Notes under the pieces: model-generated
Told to the model about the DNA's origin: nothing
The model's input: only the letters and a program-made list of their open reading frames with translations
The model's database searches: none
From: Lachnospiraceae bacterium 3-1
Lineage (GTDB): Bacteria; Bacillota; Clostridia; Lachnospirales; Lachnospiraceae
DNA length: 64,000 nt
Assembly: GCA_000403255.2 (NCBI GenBank)
Contig: KE159591.1
Location: forward strand, 431,216-495,215
Direction: 5' to 3'
Shown here: positions 62,052 through 64,000 of the stretch, one piece after another
Layout: every line of letters begins with the position of its first letter
How positions within the stretch are numbered: the stretch's first letter is position 1
Program-made: the position numbers and the translations under genes

Positions 62052-64000
62052 TTAGTCAAGCTCCAAAATAGATGGAACATCCTGTGATAATGCAACAAGC
62101 AAGGAATAGCCAATCCCGCTCATGCCTAACATGAGGCCATATGGCAGCAATGGCCTTTCCTTTATGTAATCTGGAAATTTCAAAGCAAGCTTCTGGTAAG
62201 TACACTCACATTCCCTTTTTAATCCTTCATCCTCCAATATCCCTCCAATGCGCCCAATTAGCTCAATATTTCCAATGTCTCCATGGCAATAACAAATATT
62301 GTTTCCAAGTGCATGGCGTTTCATATTTTTTAAATTTTGTAACAACTCTTCTTTTTCTTTCTCAACGCCACCTCTGCTCTTCCACTGTTTTATCTGACTA
62401 TACAAAATTCCTGGTGCGCCATGGCACCATCCGTAGGAATAATCATTCCTTCCCAAAACCGTTTTCCAGTTATGTTTTTCCTTGACATACATTTTTTTCA
62501 CAAAAGCATGGGAACGATCCAATACCTCTTTTAGCTCATCTGAAGGATACCTTTCATACACACTTGTCAATGCTTCTTCTATCCCACAACTACCATGGGC
62601 ATATCCTGAATAAACATGATCATTCAAACCACTATACCATGCAATACTCCCATCCTTCCACACTTTCTTTTGGGCAATCAAATGACTTGTCAGCAACTGT
62701 ATCATTTCCTTTGCCAAGTCTTTGACTCTCCCTTGAAAACGCTTCTGCAAACTAATACATACCTTAATGGCTCCCGCCGAACCGCTGATAATGTCATAGT
62801 TTCTATCCCGGTGATAGATTTTTTTCATTCGTAATAAGCCTTCCTCCACAAGCCCCAGCATGTTCTCATCTTTTGCTTCCAGATAAAACTTGCTAAACAC
62901 ATAGATATAGCCGCTTAACCCATTGAACGGACCAATTAAATAAGAAGAATACTCATCGATTTTTTGCATTCTGTGAATCACGCCATGCACACATGCATAC
63001 GCCGCATCTAAGTATGTCTTTTTTCCAGAAGCTTTCCATAAATATAGGAAAAACAATCCAATGCCAGACGTCCCGCTATATAAATCACCTTCTACTGGCA
63101 ATAACTCATAATTAATGTGGTCGTCCCCTACAGGCATAAAATTTATCCAGGATAACTGCCATTCTCCATGAACCCGTGCTTCCTTCGCTTCCCTTAACAA
63201 TTTTTTCCCAATTGCCTCCGCCATCTGTAAATATGGAATACTGACTTCAGGGCTTTTGCTCCACTTGGAATTTGTCAACCAAATACGCCTATAGTCTTCC
63301 ACATTCTTGGATAAAAAAGCATGATCAATGATATCCTTTTGCTTTTGTAAATCATCCATACTAAAATGATTTATTTTTTCCTCTACCAACTCATATGGTG
63401 TTTTCTGAAAAAAAAGAGGAAGCGCTTCTTGGGCAGAATTCCTCATAACGCCAGTATGGATATTCACCTCAAAAAAAGGGACATCTCCAATCATCATATC
63501 TTTGATTTCAGATACAACAATCTGATTTTCCTGCTTTTTTACTTTGTATGCCATTCGATGCAGCAAAACATATCTATGGGCTTTCACTCTCATAAAATCT
63601 GGATGACTGCTGGTAAACATTAATTTTGTATACAAATAGGTAGGTCTGTAAATAACCCTTGTATTTACACCACCGAACCATTCTTTTATGGACGCCGCCA
63701 GATCTTTTTTATTCTTCATAATGAAACGATAAGCATCCTCAAATCCCTGCATAATAAAATCGCGGTAATCTGAGGCATTGGCAGCCACACCGTGATACTT
63801 CGCAACATTCTTCTGTGGCTGAATCATATAATCAGATTTTTCCAAACATATCTCATCTGTCTCTTTGTTTTGTATCATTAAAATCTTAAATGGCGAAACC
63901 TGCTGCTTTTCTCCGCCAAATCCACTAATATCCACAGAACTGCTTCCCTTATCATATGGGTTGGTCAAATGCATTGGCAGCAGCCCGATGGAATAAACAG
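62052..64000 (-). CDS. lanM: Class II lanthipeptide synthetase LanM, C-terminal part
   Basis: The frame is open to the window edge, so this is the last 648 residues of a protein usually near 1,000 long. The visible dehydratase end has VDISGFGGEK and RPTYLYTKLMF. A LanC-like cyclase domain starts near the segment GDLYSGTSGIGLFF; its Zn ligands are the Cys of GWCHGAPG and the Cys-His of CYCHGDIG. Other conserved cyclase motifs are GSAGAIK and GYAHGSCGI. It dehydrates Ser/Thr of the two precursors and closes lanthionine rings. Two-component systems often have two LanM enzymes, so a second may lie beyond the edge. Confidence 0.95.
   Translation of the reverse strand, partial: VYSIGLLPMHLTNPYDKGSSSVDISGFGGEKQQVSPFKILMIQNKETDEICLEKSDYMIQPQKNVAKYHGVAANASDYRDFIMQGFEDAYRFIMKNKKDLAASIKEWFGGVNTRVIYRPTYLYTKLMFTSSHPDFMRVKAHRYVLLHRMAYKVKKQENQIVVSEIKDMMIGDVPFFEVNIHTGVMRNSAQEALPLFFQKTPYELVEEKINHFSMDDLQKQKDIIDHAFLSKNVEDYRRIWLTNSKWSKSPEVSIPYLQMAEAIGKKLLREAKEARVHGEWQLSWINFMPVGDDHINYELLPVEGDLYSGTSGIGLFFLYLWKASGKKTYLDAAYACVHGVIHRMQKIDEYSSYLIGPFNGLSGYIYVFSKFYLEAKDENMLGLVEEGLLRMKKIYHRDRNYDIISGSAGAIKVCISLQKRFQGRVKDLAKEMIQLLTSHLIAQKKVWKDGSIAWYSGLNDHVYSGYAHGSCGIEEALTSVYERYPSDELKEVLDRSHAFVKKMYVKEKHNWKTVLGRNDYSYGWCHGAPGILYSQIKQWKSRGGVEKEKEELLQNLKNMKRHALGNNICYCHGDIGNIELIGRIGGILEDEGLKRECECTYQKLALKFPDYIKERPLLPYGLMLGMSGIGYSLLVALSQDVPSILELD

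Noticed and set aside
1-64000. CRISPR arrays, tRNA or rRNA genes
   Set aside because: No regular direct repeats with spacers, no cloverleaf sequences and no rRNA segments were recognised on either strand.

Overview
The window reads as the chromosome of a low-to-mid GC Gram-positive anaerobe of the Clostridia, most likely a gut Lachnospiraceae. The reasons are the glgC-glgD pair, SpoVG, a DnaD/DnaI-type primosome operon, BceRSAB-like modules, a Lys/Ala-rich DUF6465-type protein and a Firmicutes-type TerD/TelA/YceG stress operon. The species is not decided by the sequence. No rRNA, tRNA or CRISPR array was seen.

Layout. (1) 1-6.1 kb is a mannoside uptake locus: a broken GH130 phosphorylase, two ABC permeases, a sugar-binding lipoprotein and two adjacent LacI-family regulators, one frameshifted. 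(2) 6.1-17.3 kb is core metabolism: a Nudix hydrolase, phosphoglucomutase, SpoVG, GlgD/GlgC, MurC, then a cluster of DnaA boxes before a DnaD-like and DnaI-like pair and a PRPP synthetase. (3) 17.4-25.5 kb is a peptide-sensing module (response regulator, BceS-like kinase, MATE exporter, BceAB-like ABC transporter) headed by a receiver domain fused to a small alarmone synthetase, followed by a Lys-rich protein and an HPr homologue lacking His15. (4) 25.7-31.3 kb has a CDF metal transporter, a DUF262 + AAA ATPase pair and a purine permease.

(5) 31.2-41.5 kb is one long minus-strand operon of the Ter type: rhomboid protease, YceG-like protein, TelA, three TerD paralogues, Ca2+-type P-ATPase, HAD phosphatase and GNAT. 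(6) 41.6-56.6 kb is a scrambled accessory region: gene remnants, a transposase remnant, an IS110 element with a candidate bridge-RNA leader, a roughly 0.55 kb segmental duplication, secreted proteins of unknown role, a sigma factor, a cytosolic trypsin-like protease whose N-terminal half resembles the YceG-like protein of region 5, and an ABC exporter whose first permease is truncated. (7) 56.6-58.4 kb has a Dph6-like ATPase overlapping a beta-propeller protein.

(8) 58.5-64 kb is a two-component class II lantibiotic cluster: an alpha peptide with the CTLTxEC lipid II-binding signature, a beta peptide with a CPTxKCTxxC tail, LanM (running off the right edge), a LanF-like ABC ATPase, a LytTR response regulator, a flavin reductase and a candidate LytTR-controlled promoter.

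The items most worth following up are the receiver-alarmone synthetase fusion, the YceG-protease fusion and its probable link to the Ter operon, the lantibiotic cluster with its reductase, the DUF262/AAA pair, the Tyr15 HPr and the DnaA-box cluster away from dnaA.
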